From assembly GCA_008828725.1 (NCBI GenBank), contig MEHQ01003342.1, positions 113,813 through 177,812 on the forward strand: 64,000 bases of DNA, in the 5' to 3' direction. Of the stretch, positions 43,101 through 55,100 are shown piece by piece. How positions within the stretch are numbered: the stretch's first letter is position 1; every line of letters begins with the position of its first letter. The notes under the pieces are model-generated. The model was not told the DNA's origin. It searched no databases and saw nothing but the letters and a program-made list of their open reading frames with translations. Source of the DNA: Saccharina japonica (Eukaryota; Sar; Phaeophyceae; Laminariales; Laminariaceae). The position numbers and the translations under genes are program-made.

Positions 43101-46100
43101 GAGTTTAGGCCCCCCACCAACACAAATGGTGCTTGGACGGACCGTGTATAGCATGAAACTCTATATTCAAATACAGCGAGCTCATCTTGGCGCGGTTTGC
43201 GAAAAAAAAAACAGGGTGCGTCCCATGATGCTCGAGATGCACCTCAGAAATATCGCTAGCAGGCTTGACCCCTTGAAGGGGGGCAGCACTCCTGCTGTGG
43301 AGACAAATCACTTGCAATTAGAGTCATAGTTAGTTTTATGTACAGTGCAGCACAAAAAAAGGTTCCAAGTAAGAGGGAGAGGGGAGGAGGGAGGAGTGAG
43401 CTCGGTATATCTCTACTGCTTGAGTTACGTTGCACTCCGAACGCCGAAAAACCTATCGAATGCACAGCACTACGTATGTACCTCCCCTTACACGCGACCC
43501 GCTACCTACAATGGTGTTACTTGCGGTGCTCTTTTTTTGCCCCTGTTCCCCGCCCCCTGTCCTTTTCCTGCCTATACACGGAAAAGATTATTCGGGATGG
43601 GGAACCGATATGAGGATAATCTGCAGTTTGTTGTTGTAGAGAGAATTCGGCGTTATGGTTAATGTTCTTTGGCTGAGCACGTACGACAACACCTGCTTTT
43701 TTCCTCCGGCCGTTTTTTTGTTCAGGTGGGCGACGCTCGTGGAACAGACCCTCCCCAGCGCCTGCTGAACCGGCACCTGCCGCACGTGCTGACCGACGTG
43801 CTGATGAGAGGCAGGTCAGCGTGGACCGATGACAGGTCCAGTCCCGGCCTCCAGTTCCTGCTCAAGTGAGAAACAGCTAACTGTTTTTTTATACAGCACT
43901 GCCTGCGTGTGTCAGGTTAACCCTTTTAGTATTGTAGTAGTGTAGTGTACATAAACGTAAAACCTTACTCCAATTTCGAGCGTTTTGCCCCCACATCGGG
44001 ACTGCGGTCCCCTACTTTATGGGATCAAGACTGCTCGCGATGTTCCAGACGGAAAAAACAAATGTTCGATAAAACAAAATGCCCGATTACTCGTACGTAG
44101 GGCTTTGAGTTGGCTGACTCTAAGTCACCGAGTACATTAGTTTGTTTGTAGGCTAGGTACTATCCCTCTTTCCCTAAAATATAATACCGTTCGTATTGAA
44201 TATTAGTATACTAAAGGTCACTACGTATATTTACGGCCAGAGCGGTATATAGTTAGTTGCTTACCGGTAATTTGCGGAGTTCCGCGTCTTTTGTAACTGA
44301 CTTGGGGGCGTTTGAGGCTCTCATTTTGTGTATTTTGTTGATGAAACTGAGTCAGTTAGTCGCGGCTTTTTTTTGCCATCCAACTACTCCAACTAATCCA
44401 ACTAATAGATAGCCCAGCAACTCACAGCCCTATCGATTACAGCATCCGCCACACACGAAGAAAGCTCGAGCTGCTGGGGTAAGAGAGGGGGGGGGGTGTA
44501 CTCATGTCGTGCACGGCCGTAGTCGTATCACCATAGACCCTCGCATCCCTACAATGCCGGGACGGAGCACGTTGGGTTTTCACCAACCAGGCAGGGAGGG
44601 TATTCACTTGTCGCTTGCCTTACTCATTTTAACCTTTGACCACGCATCCCTTTCGAGACGGAGCTGGGGTAGGTAGGGTGTCCGAACTATTTGTGCATGT
44701 AGTTTGCACGGCCCCGCGCAGCATGATACCACTTATATGTACTGCTGCGCCCTCATACTAGACGGTTTCACACCATGATCGATTCCCACTCCACGATCTA
44801 GTTATTGCAAGGCAGAGAGATTCCTGATCTGTATGGTCTAGCCCATGTTGAGCTGCCGGGTGGGAGCCGTAGAGCCTGCGTTGTCGAGAACATATTTCCT
44901 GGGCTGGATCTATCTGTACGGTACAGATCCTGCACAGCATCTTACAACGGCAGATATAGGATCTAGATTATCTAGATGATCTAGATGATCTACAGTATCT
45001 GGAGATGATGTGCCCGACGTATGGACGGTTTCATAATTTCGCACTTGCCTTTTTGTTTGGCGCTGTAGTCGGGTCTCTGAAGGATGAATGCCATTGCGTG
45101 CGTCATGTTTATAGCTCTTCGTGTACCCAGGGTTAAAATAGCATCGCGTGAGTCATATTGGCAGCCTTGCGTGTACCGTGTATACCCTGGTGGCGGTACA
45201 TCGTGTATCAGCCTTGTTTGTGCCAATATAAACCTTGTTTTTGGTAGCACTGCGTGTGGCATTTTTGTGTGCATAGCGCTGCATGTGTCAAGTTATACTG
45301 CGCTCCTTGTGCTGTATTCATAGCTTTGGTTGAGCCATGTCCGTAGCACTGCTGTGCGTGTCGTCGTTTTAGCAATGCTAGTTAGTGTGCGCGGTTAATA
45401 TGTGGAACAGTAGCTCTGCGTATCGATCGGCAAGTTTGAGGTTTTGTAGCAGGGATAAGCTTGACGGGTGGTCCACCCACAGCAGTACGAGTAGCCGCCT
45501 GGCATTATGAGCCTCTCTAGTTTTTTTTATCGCGCTGGACACTTTCGGGCGGGACCAAAGGTAAGGCATCGCATTTGTGAGCCCAATTATTTTGGTATGG
45601 CTGCCCCGCCACGCCTCAACACACCGCGCCTGGTGTAAGCATTGCCCTCCGCTGTTCCTTTTGTTTTGGTTTCGGTGGGTGCCAATCTTTCCTTACTATA
45701 TATATGTATTTTTTTGTCATCTTCTCCTGTGGATACAGCAGTGCCATTTTATGTTTCACTATTTATCCTTTGCTGTAGTTTTGTTTTGTCAACTTCTCCG
45801 GTGGTTACAGCAACGGCTTTTTTGTTTTTGTTTTTTAATGATTTATAGCTTTCGTTTTCCCCATTCCATAACGATTAAACGAAAGAAGCAATATGTTGGC
45901 ATTCGTCATTTTGTTTTTTCATCTGAAGCTTCAAAATGTTTTTTCTTACTCAAAACCCCCAAACCGGTAGGGCTGGGCACTGGCTGACCCAGTCAGTAGC
46001 GATTATGCTGCGGTCAAAAACAATCGGTATCCTGGGTTGCAGCAGTATACTGTCTCTCCTCTCTCCTCCCGAAACGCAGTTGTTGGGTTTACATACTATA

Positions 46101-49100
46101 ATATGGCGTGTTTCTTGGGCATACGTACGATAAAACAATACTGGTGAATACACTGGCCAGGTCAATCAATAGATTTCTACGTACTGCCAGTAGATTACTA
46201 CTGCCAGTACATACTGTGCCGGTGCCCAGCCCTACCAAACCGCCTAGTGATGTTTCTTCCCCCTCCCCGGCCTCCATGACGCACCTCAGATACTTCCCGG
46301 ACAGCACTCCCAAGCGACTCATCGAGGGCGTCCTCCCGCAGATACTGGAGCAGGTCTCGTGGCAACTTTGCGGGCCGAGAAGGGAAGAGGCTACGGTGGC
46401 GCTGCAAGCGGTGGCACATATTTCCTACCGCCAGGCGGTAAGTGTAGTGCTTCACTCGCTTGCAGTGGGTGTGGCTTAGCCCTTAAACCCATTTAGGCAT
46501 GCGGCTTATTAGCTTATTAGGACTACAGTACCGTTGTGGGGACAAATTACTTGGAATTAGAGTAAGAGTAAGGTTTCTGTACACTGCCCTACTAAAAAAG
46601 GTTGAAAAAAAGAGTTGGTTGTAAGCATGTTACGATTCGACGCGGGTCGACGAGGGGAGCACATGCTGAGCTCTCTCTTCTCGCGATAAAAATTGAAGCA
46701 CCCACTGTAGTATATGGAGGCCGGGGGGGATGGGGGATGCCTGCTATGTGACCCCGCGTCTGAGTTACGAAAGAGAGGGCAAAGATAATAAATGGGACGG
46801 AAACAATAATCAAAATAACATGTACAGCAGTGCTGCCCCGGCGGGTTTGGGGTTTGTTGCGTCGCGCTCACAGGCGTGGTGTTGCTGCACTTTGTCATGT
46901 CTACCAGGTATTGTTGTAGGAGAGAGGAGTGCTTGGTGGGTCACGTCAGCTGCTCGTGGTTTCTCGCGGATGCTGGTGTTGTGTCGTCGGGGCTTTATTC
47001 ATATGGACCGGCCGACGGTGCATTGCTTCAGTTCGTTTGGAAAATGTTTTTGGACCAAAACCTGAAGGATTTTGTTGTTTTTTTTCTGATGCGGTAACGT
47101 CCGAAAAACAGGCTGCGGAAAAGGAAATGGCGGACAACAACGACGACGACGAACTGGTTCAATCCCCTTCTCGGGGAGGCCGGAAGTCGAAGAAGGATGG
47201 GAGGCGACGGGACCCAGCCGGCGGAAGGGTGCGTGGGCAGGCATGTGCGCTTCAGCCTGCCGCGCCGCGCACACGCGCTGCTGTACTGGCGCTGCCTCAT
47301 AATGCTAAATAACCCCACCGTCTTCGTTTTGTTGCGGTTCCAGTACGATTATACACATCAGCGCTGCTCTTAGTTGTATTCGCTCCGCCCTTTTGTTTTG
47401 GCGCGATGAACTGACACGTTGGTGCAGCCACCATCGCTCATGCCGTCGCGAGTGTGACTCGTATATACCCTACTTCTTGTGTCCTTGCTCCGTATCGCTC
47501 GTCTTTGTTTTTGTTTTCCGCCAGCCATAACAAAACGATACGTACGCTCGTCTTTTTTTTTTGTTGCCGCCGTCTATGACTAAACGATACGTACGCCCCC
47601 GAAACACAGAGTTCTGCTGCTGCGGCGGCGGCGGCACCGGCGGCGGCGGCGGAGGTTAGCATGGAGCGAAAGGTAGAGGCCATGGTGACGCAGCAGTTTC
47701 TGTTCCTCATGTCCAACGTGGTCTCCAAGAGGTGGAGCAGCCGCACCACCGCGGACAAGATTAGAGCCATAAAGGTGCGTCAGCGCTACGGAGCGGAATC
47801 GTGCTTGCCGGCAGTGACAATCTAGCGCTGCAAAAATCTTATGGTCGTTCGGTGACACTAGTGCTTGCAGAAACAAAGACATTTATTTTTTCAGTTCCAT
47901 TATGCTAGCTTGCATGGCCGTTAGACCCCAATCAGATACAGCTCCTATTCCGTGTGTATACGTAGTCGCGTCAAGTATCGACGCAGGATCATCGACCCAG
48001 AACGGCGAAATGAGTCTGTCGGACTGTCTTCTACCATTCTGTTTCCGTCGTTTGCTTTTTTTGCTGCTAAGTTGTGGGCGAACGAACGGTTAAATCACTT
48101 CCAGTACGTGACTCGGCTTCACGTTCAGATTGCATCACTTCCAGTGCGCGAATCGGCTTCACGTTCAGATTGCAGGCTGAACGATGCTTCTTCGACACTT
48201 TTGGACCTGACTAGATTTTATTTTTTCCATCCCCATTATTGTCTTCGCCCTTCTCTCTCCTGCTCCCTCCCTAGTCCTAATACTAGTCTCTCCCCCTCCC
48301 CCGTACTACGGTGCACACCTTGCTTTTTTATCGCTATCACAGAAGGGTTCAGTACTTCCTCCCCTCGTCGACTCGCATCGATTTAAGTACAGCGCAGCCG
48401 AAACACCGCCCTGCCTGCTGGTCGCTAGGATTTAAATATAGCGCAGCGACCTATTGACAGGAGAACCGGAAAAGAGTGCAAGCAAGCAATACACACATCG
48501 TCCCGCTCTGGGCGCCTGTCGTGCATCTCCCTAAATCACACTTCTGAGACACACACGCTCTAGGCGCATGCTACGGTAGAGGTGTAGATGCACCGTGTTT
48601 TTTTTCTGAGGGTGTTCTGGTCACTTGAGGAGCTCTATACTAATAGCAAGTAAAAAATGATTTGGGAGGGGAAACAAAAATGCTATATACGTACCCGATG
48701 GCCAAATTCCATTTTTTTCAAAGTATACAATGAAAAATTTGTGCGAAATCAAGATTGAACTTTCGACGATTTTTGGGTTAAGCCGCCCGATCACGTAGTG
48801 TGTGTATGGTAAGGCACCAACGAGGCAGTTACACGGTGCTCCCATTGCTGTCTCAGTAAGTGGCCACACCAGAAATTAAATTAACTCAATTGAAGCTAGT
48901 CATCCGTTATGCAGGTCCGCCTTACAAGCGGTTCTTAGTAGGATGCAGCTCACCCTTCATGCGACTCGCCTAACAAACACCTCACGGCGCTTCGTGCTTG
49001 GTGCTACGTAGCAATGTCTGCCTGGTCGGTGTGAAAACCCGACATGCTCCGTCCCGGCATATATGTAGGGATGCGAGGGTCTATGGTCATACGACTACGG

Positions 49101-52100
49101 CCATGCATGAACATGAAGTACACAGCCCCCGTTATTACGAAACTGGTTTGGCCCCTGTCGTAGCACGGGTCCCTGCCCTACCTGAGCTGCTTCGTGTGGC
49201 TGATGCTGCTATCTGCTCTGATGATGATATTTTTTCTCACATTATTGCGGGTGGGGGGGGCATATATATATTATAGTACAGATTATTTTTATAGTAATCA
49301 GAACTTACGCTGGACCCAAAGCCCTTGTATTCCCCTATACTTGTTCACCATGTCTGGTTCTGATTATAACTGGATGTTTCTCCCGGAAAACTCGTACGCT
49401 CATTTCCTTGAAATCTGCAACTTGCCGCTCTGAAGTTCCAAGTTTCAAGGGCGTTAACATAGCAGCAGTGTGCTGTCATGGATAACTCTAACTCATACAG
49501 CCCCCCCCCCCCCCCCCCTTTTTTCGCCNAACGGCGAAATGAGTCTGTCGGACTGTCTTCTACCATTCTGTTTCCGTCGTTTGCTTTTTTTGCTGCTAAG
49601 TTGTGGGCGAACGAACGGTTAAATCACTTCCAGTACGTGACTCGGCTTCACGTTCAGATTGCATCACTTCCAGTGCGCGAATCGGCTTCACGTTCAGATT
49701 GCAGGCTGAACGATGCTTCTTCGACACTTTTGGACCTGACTAGATTGTATTTTTTCCATCCCCATTATTGTCTTCGCCCTTCTCTCTCCTGCTCCCTCCC
49801 TAGTCCTAATACTAGTCTCTCCCCCTCCCCCGTACTACGGTGCACACCTTGCTTTTTTATCGCTATCACAGAAGGGTTCAGTACTTCCTCCCCTCGTCGA
49901 CTCGCATCGATTTAAGTACAGCGCAGCCGAAACACCGCCCTGCCTGCTGGTCGCTAGGATTTAAATATAGCGCAGCGACCTATTGACAGGAGAACCGGAA
50001 AAGAGTGCAAGCAAGCAATACACACATCGTCCCGCTCTGGGCGCCTGTCGTGCATCTCCCTAAATCACACTTCTGAGACACACACGCTCTAGGCGCATGC
50101 TACGGTAGAGGTGTAGATGCACCGTGTTTTTTTTCTGAGGGTGTTCTGGTCACTTGAGGAGCTCTATACTAATAGCAAGTAAAAAATGATTTGGGAGGGG
50201 AAACAAAAATGCTATATACGTACCCGATGGCCAAATTCCATTTTTTTCAAAGTATACAATGAAAAATTTGTGCGAAATCAAGATTGAACTTTCGACGATT
50301 TTTGGGTTAAGCCGCCCGATCACGTAGTGTGTGTATGGTAAGGCACCAACGAGGCAGTTACACGGTGCTCCCATTGCTGTCTCAGTAAGTGGCCACACCA
50401 GAAATTAAATTAACTCAATTGAAGCTAGTCATCCGTTATGCAGGTCCGCCTTACAAGCGGTTCTTAGTAGGATGCAGCTCACCCTTCATGCGACTCGCCT
50501 AACAAACACCTCACGGCGCTTCGTGCTTGGTGCTACGTAGCAATGTCTGCCTGGTCGGTGTGAAAACCCGACATGCTCCGTCCCGGCATATATGTAGGGA
50601 TGCGAGGGTCTATGGTCATACGACTACGGCCATGCATGAACATGAAGTACACAGCCCCCGTTATTACGAAACTGGTTTGGCCCCTGTCGTAGCACGGGTC
50701 CCTGCCCTACCTGAGCTGCTTCGTGTGGCTGATGCTGCTATCTGCTCTGATGATGATATATATTTTTCACGTATAGGGCCCGAATTAACGAGTATAAAAT
50801 AAATTCAATTGGAAAAAATAAATTCAAATTCGCTTTTCATTGGTCAACACACGCACCAGCACCAAATATATGCCCCAAGATCCTAATCTTTGGTGCTGGT
50901 GCGTGTGTTGACCAATGAAAAGCGGATTTGAATTTTTTTTTTTTCCAAATTGATTTTTTTTTTCTTCGTTAAAACGGGCCCTTACTAGGGTTATATATTA
51001 AAAAATTAAAAAAAAACAACAGCTGTGAGCTCGAGGATTTCGTCGAAGCTCATCTTTGCTAGCTGAGTGTAATACTTCGATCGCGCGTACTTACGGATTT
51101 TATATGTCCTCATGTAGGATGTACATCCCCTATGAGGGGGACACAATCTGAGGCTGTAGAATTCAGGAAGTGTGTGTCTATTTGTGGGGGAAGAAATAAT
51201 TAAAATTAAATTAAAATTAAAATTAAACAGTCTGAAATAAACGTACCAGGTATACTATATTATATACAGATTATAGTTATCAGAACTTACGTTGGACCAA
51301 AACCCTTGTAGTTCCCCTATATACTTATTCACCATGTCTGGTTCTGATTATAAATGGATGTTATCTCTCCGGAGACTCGTAGCTCATTTCCTTGAAATCT
51401 GCAACTCTGTCGCTCTGAAGTTCCAAGTTTCAAGGGCGTTAACATAGCAGCAGTGTGCTGTCAATGGATAACTCTAACTCATACAGCCCCCCCCCCCCCC
51501 AAACTTGAGCTGTCGTCCATATGCAAGTCCGCCTCACAAGCGGTTCTTAGTAGGATGCAGCTCACCCTTCGATGCGACTCGCCCAACACCTCACGCGCTT
51601 CGCGCTTGGTGCTAGCAATGTCTGCCTGGTCGGGAAAACCCGACATGCTCCGTCCCGGCATTGTAGGGATGCGAGGGTCTATGGTACACGACTACGGCCA
51701 TGCAGAATATGAGTACACCCCCCCCCTCTATGGTCATACGACTACGGCCATGCATGAATATGAGTACACCCCCTCCCTCCCTCTCCCTACACGCATGCAT
51801 AGGTTCTTGGCAGGCTAGTGGGCTTCCTCTCGGCAGACGAGGCTGGAGCTTTGTTCCCCAAGGTCGGTCAGATCCGTGTTGTGTTGCGAGCGAGTGTGCA
51901 TCCGATACAACGTCCCGCGTCACGCGGTCATACCCCTCGTATAAGTACCAGTTACACGGGCTTTTTTTCGTTGTATTGATACATCGCTGTTGAGGGGATG
52001 CCAACGTCGCGAAACGGCAAAGGAACGCATCAGATCAGGTCCTCATTTCATGGTCTAGATATTTCGAAGCAGGTACGTATGTCCTTGATATATATATACA

Positions 52101-55100
52101 CATCAAATGTTTCCCCGAGGTGGAACCTGCATGACACTGCTCATGCGATCTGTGTGACACAGCTCTCGCGCAATATCTCATAACGGAAGTTATAGGATCT
52201 ACAGCTTTTAGATCGTGGTCCCTACTGCTGTGTCAGTTTTTTTTAGATCCCATCCGATTCAGTGTAGGCACTAAATGCCGTGAGCACCACAAGGGAAAAA
52301 ATACAGCTCAGCTAGGCGAGAGATCGAACGCTCAGCTTTCTTGCCAAAAAAATAAAATCAGGCACGTACGTACGAAAAATAGAGGATGCAGAAACTTGGC
52401 CTCGTTTTGTGCGTGGGAGTTGATTCATATGCTTTTAATTGGTCTCGCCATGGTTTTGGTTTTTCAATTGCGTTCGTTTTGTTTTGTTTTGTTTTTCTTT
52501 GCTTTGTTTTGTACGCTCGTTCTACCACTCCCGCGGTTACCATACGTGGCAGCTACTACTGTAGTATGTACCAGGAACCAACTTGGTTCGGTTTTTCCCT
52601 ATCCCTCGGCCTGCACAGGTGATGGCAACGCTCCACTCTGCGCTCGCGGACCCTCACGGAACACCGGCGCAGAGGCGCGCCGCGTACCGCGTGATGATGG
52701 GTTACATCCTGGGGCTGAGCGATGCCTCCCTCGCGGAAAACCTCAGCACCATAGTGGTGAGACGGGAGGTATATGGCTCGAGCAACAAGAGAAAGAGAGA
52801 GGGAGAAAGAGAGAGAGAGAGAGAACGAGAAAATAATCGACGTAAAAATTGTTTTTTTGTATAATAAATATAGTCCGCATGAATACAGTCTGTCCTAACA
52901 TTCTAAGTATTGGGGGGAAAAAATACCTCCTCGGCTGTTGGGATTGTATTGGAGCATTGTAGCGTGTTTCTTACTTCGTGTGCGCAGACCTGACTTTTAT
53001 GTGAAGAAACAAGACGTTCCGGCTATAGTCGTTGTGTCGTGGCAAGAAAAAACGGAAGACAAAATTCAAAACAATGTCGAGTTGTATGAGTGGAAAATGG
53101 CTCGGCACCATGAATAAACACCGGGGTGCAATATTTCACGGGCGAGCGTGCGCCACGAAGATATCCCCCCTCCCCGCCACACCAGAAAACAAATCAATTA
53201 TTTTCGACGCTGTCATCCATATGCAAGAAAATCCGCCCCACAACCGGTTCTTAGTAGGATGCAGCTCACCCTTCATGTGAATCGCCCAACACCTCGCGGC
53301 CCCCCCCGTAGAGATGCTTGGCGCTTGGTGCTAGCAATGTCTGCCTGGTCGGTGAAAACCCGACACGCTCCGTCCCGGGATTGTAGGGATGCGAGGGTCT
53401 ATGGTCATACGACTACGGCTCTGCATGAATATCGAGTACGGATGCGAGGGTCTATGGCCCTACGACTACGGTCATGCACGACATAATTACCCCCCCCCCC
53501 TATATTTATAGGTTGGGTTGGCGTCGATTGACGACGACGCTGTAAAACACGCCTATCACTGCGTGAGCTAGACAACCAGGGTACCGTTTTTTGTTTTGTT
53601 TTGGCGGTTACCAAAGCTGGCAGTCGAGTTAGATCATTTGTGCGGGGTGGAGAACCTTTGCTCCGCACAAGGGGAATGGTCGTATCACGTAGTGTGTATA
53701 TGGTAGGGCACCCGCGAGGCAGTTACGTAGTGCTCCCATTGCTGTCTCAGGAATTGGCCACACCAGAAATTAAATTAACTCATTGAAGCTGTCATCCATA
53801 TGCAAGTCCGGCTCACAAGCGGTTCTTAGTAGGATGCAGCTCACCCTCCATGCGACTCGCCCAATACCCTCACGGCGCTTCGCGCGTGGTGCAAGCAAGT
53901 TCTGCCTGGTTGGTGAAAGCCCAACGTGCTCCGTCCCCGCATTGTAGGGATGCGAAGGTCTATGGTCATACGACTACGGCCGTGCACGACATGAGTACAC
54001 CCCCCCCCCCCCCCCCCCCCCGTAGGGATGTCTTCTCTTCGCGCTTGGTGCTAGCAATGTCTGCCTGTGTCGGTGAAAACCCGACATGCTCCGTTCGCCG
54101 GCATTGTAGGGGTGCGAGGGTCTATGGTCATACGACTACGGCCATGCATGAATAATCAAGTACCCCCCCCCCCCGGCATGTAGGGATGCGAGGGTCTATG
54201 GTCACACGACTACGGCTCATCATGAAAATGAAGTACCCCCCCCCGCATTGTGGATGCCGAGTCTATGGTCATACGACAGACGGCCTGCACGACATCGAGC
54301 TAACCCCCTCCCCCCCTGCCGTCCTAATGGTCACTACGACTACGGTCATGGCACGACAGAGTACACGCCCCCATCTCCCCCCCGCCGCCGTCCTATTGGT
54401 CCATACGACCTATTGCGTGCAGCATGACATAGTACGCCCACTCCCCATCACCGTCATGGTCAACGCACGCCCTGGACTGCACTCCCCCATATCCCCCGTT
54501 CCCGCCCCGCCGAATTGCCACAAACAGGTGAACGTACTGGCCCTTATCGAAGAGGTGAAGTCGGACGACGACCTCGACGGCGCTTCCGACCCAAGCGGCG
54601 GCAAGCTTGACAGCCGCGCCACCAACGACGGCAACATCGCGGACACCCCGCCTCCCCGCGAATCTCACTCCCGCGGCGGGACGACCGACGAGTCTAACTA
54701 CGACAAGCTTCTCGAACGGGCCCTCGCTTACAGTCGAGCGGGTTCCGACGGCGCGGACTCTGGGTTTTCCGTTTTGTCGGGGGTGCGGGGGGAGGGGCGA
54801 GGGGAGACGTGGGAGATTCGGGCGACGGCGGGGGCGCTGGTCAGGCGCCTCATCGTGGAGAAGCAGGAGTGCTTGAGGACGAGGTTCCACAAAATTCCGT
54901 TCATGCCCCAGGCAAGAAGAGAACACAGCTGATTCATTGTAACTCGCACCATGTGTAAAATATTGAACGCTAGTCTCTTTGAAACAAAAGTCGTCCATGC
55001 CCCCGACCGAGGCAAGAGAAGCAGCCATTTAATTGCATAGTATACGACTCGTATGATCTAAATCTGTACCTGGTAAATAGTTTCGTTTTGGGAGGAAGGG

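Larger units (their letters stand above)
47610..52756 (+). other. ATR: UME domain of ATR, split over three exons
   Basis: Exons 14-16 (47610-47774, 51803-51862, 52619-52756) join in phase 0 to a segment that aligns without gaps to the UME domain of animal ATR. Exon 14 gives FLFLMSNVVSKRWSSRTTAD, exon 15 the 20 residues VLGRLVGFLSADEAGALFPK, exon 16 VMATLHSALADPHGTPAQRR and ILGLSDASLAENLSTIV. UME is found in ATR, Mec1/Rad3-type kinases, so it separates this gene from ATM and TOR. Exon 15 is only 60 bp and is set between 4.0-kb and 0.76-kb introns; its placement rests on the alignment and good splice sites. Confidence 0.9.

Noticed and set aside
48998..50802. Duplicated gene pair (92- and 91-codon frames with identical start)
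   Set aside because: Both frames lie in the duplicated C-tract element, are non-conserved, and no ATR exon is needed between exons 14 and 15.
54186..54527. Upstream half of a 248-codon frame that continues into ATR exon 17
   Set aside because: This half is translated repeat (C-tract array) and lies before a clear acceptor at 54527; only the part from 54528 is coding.
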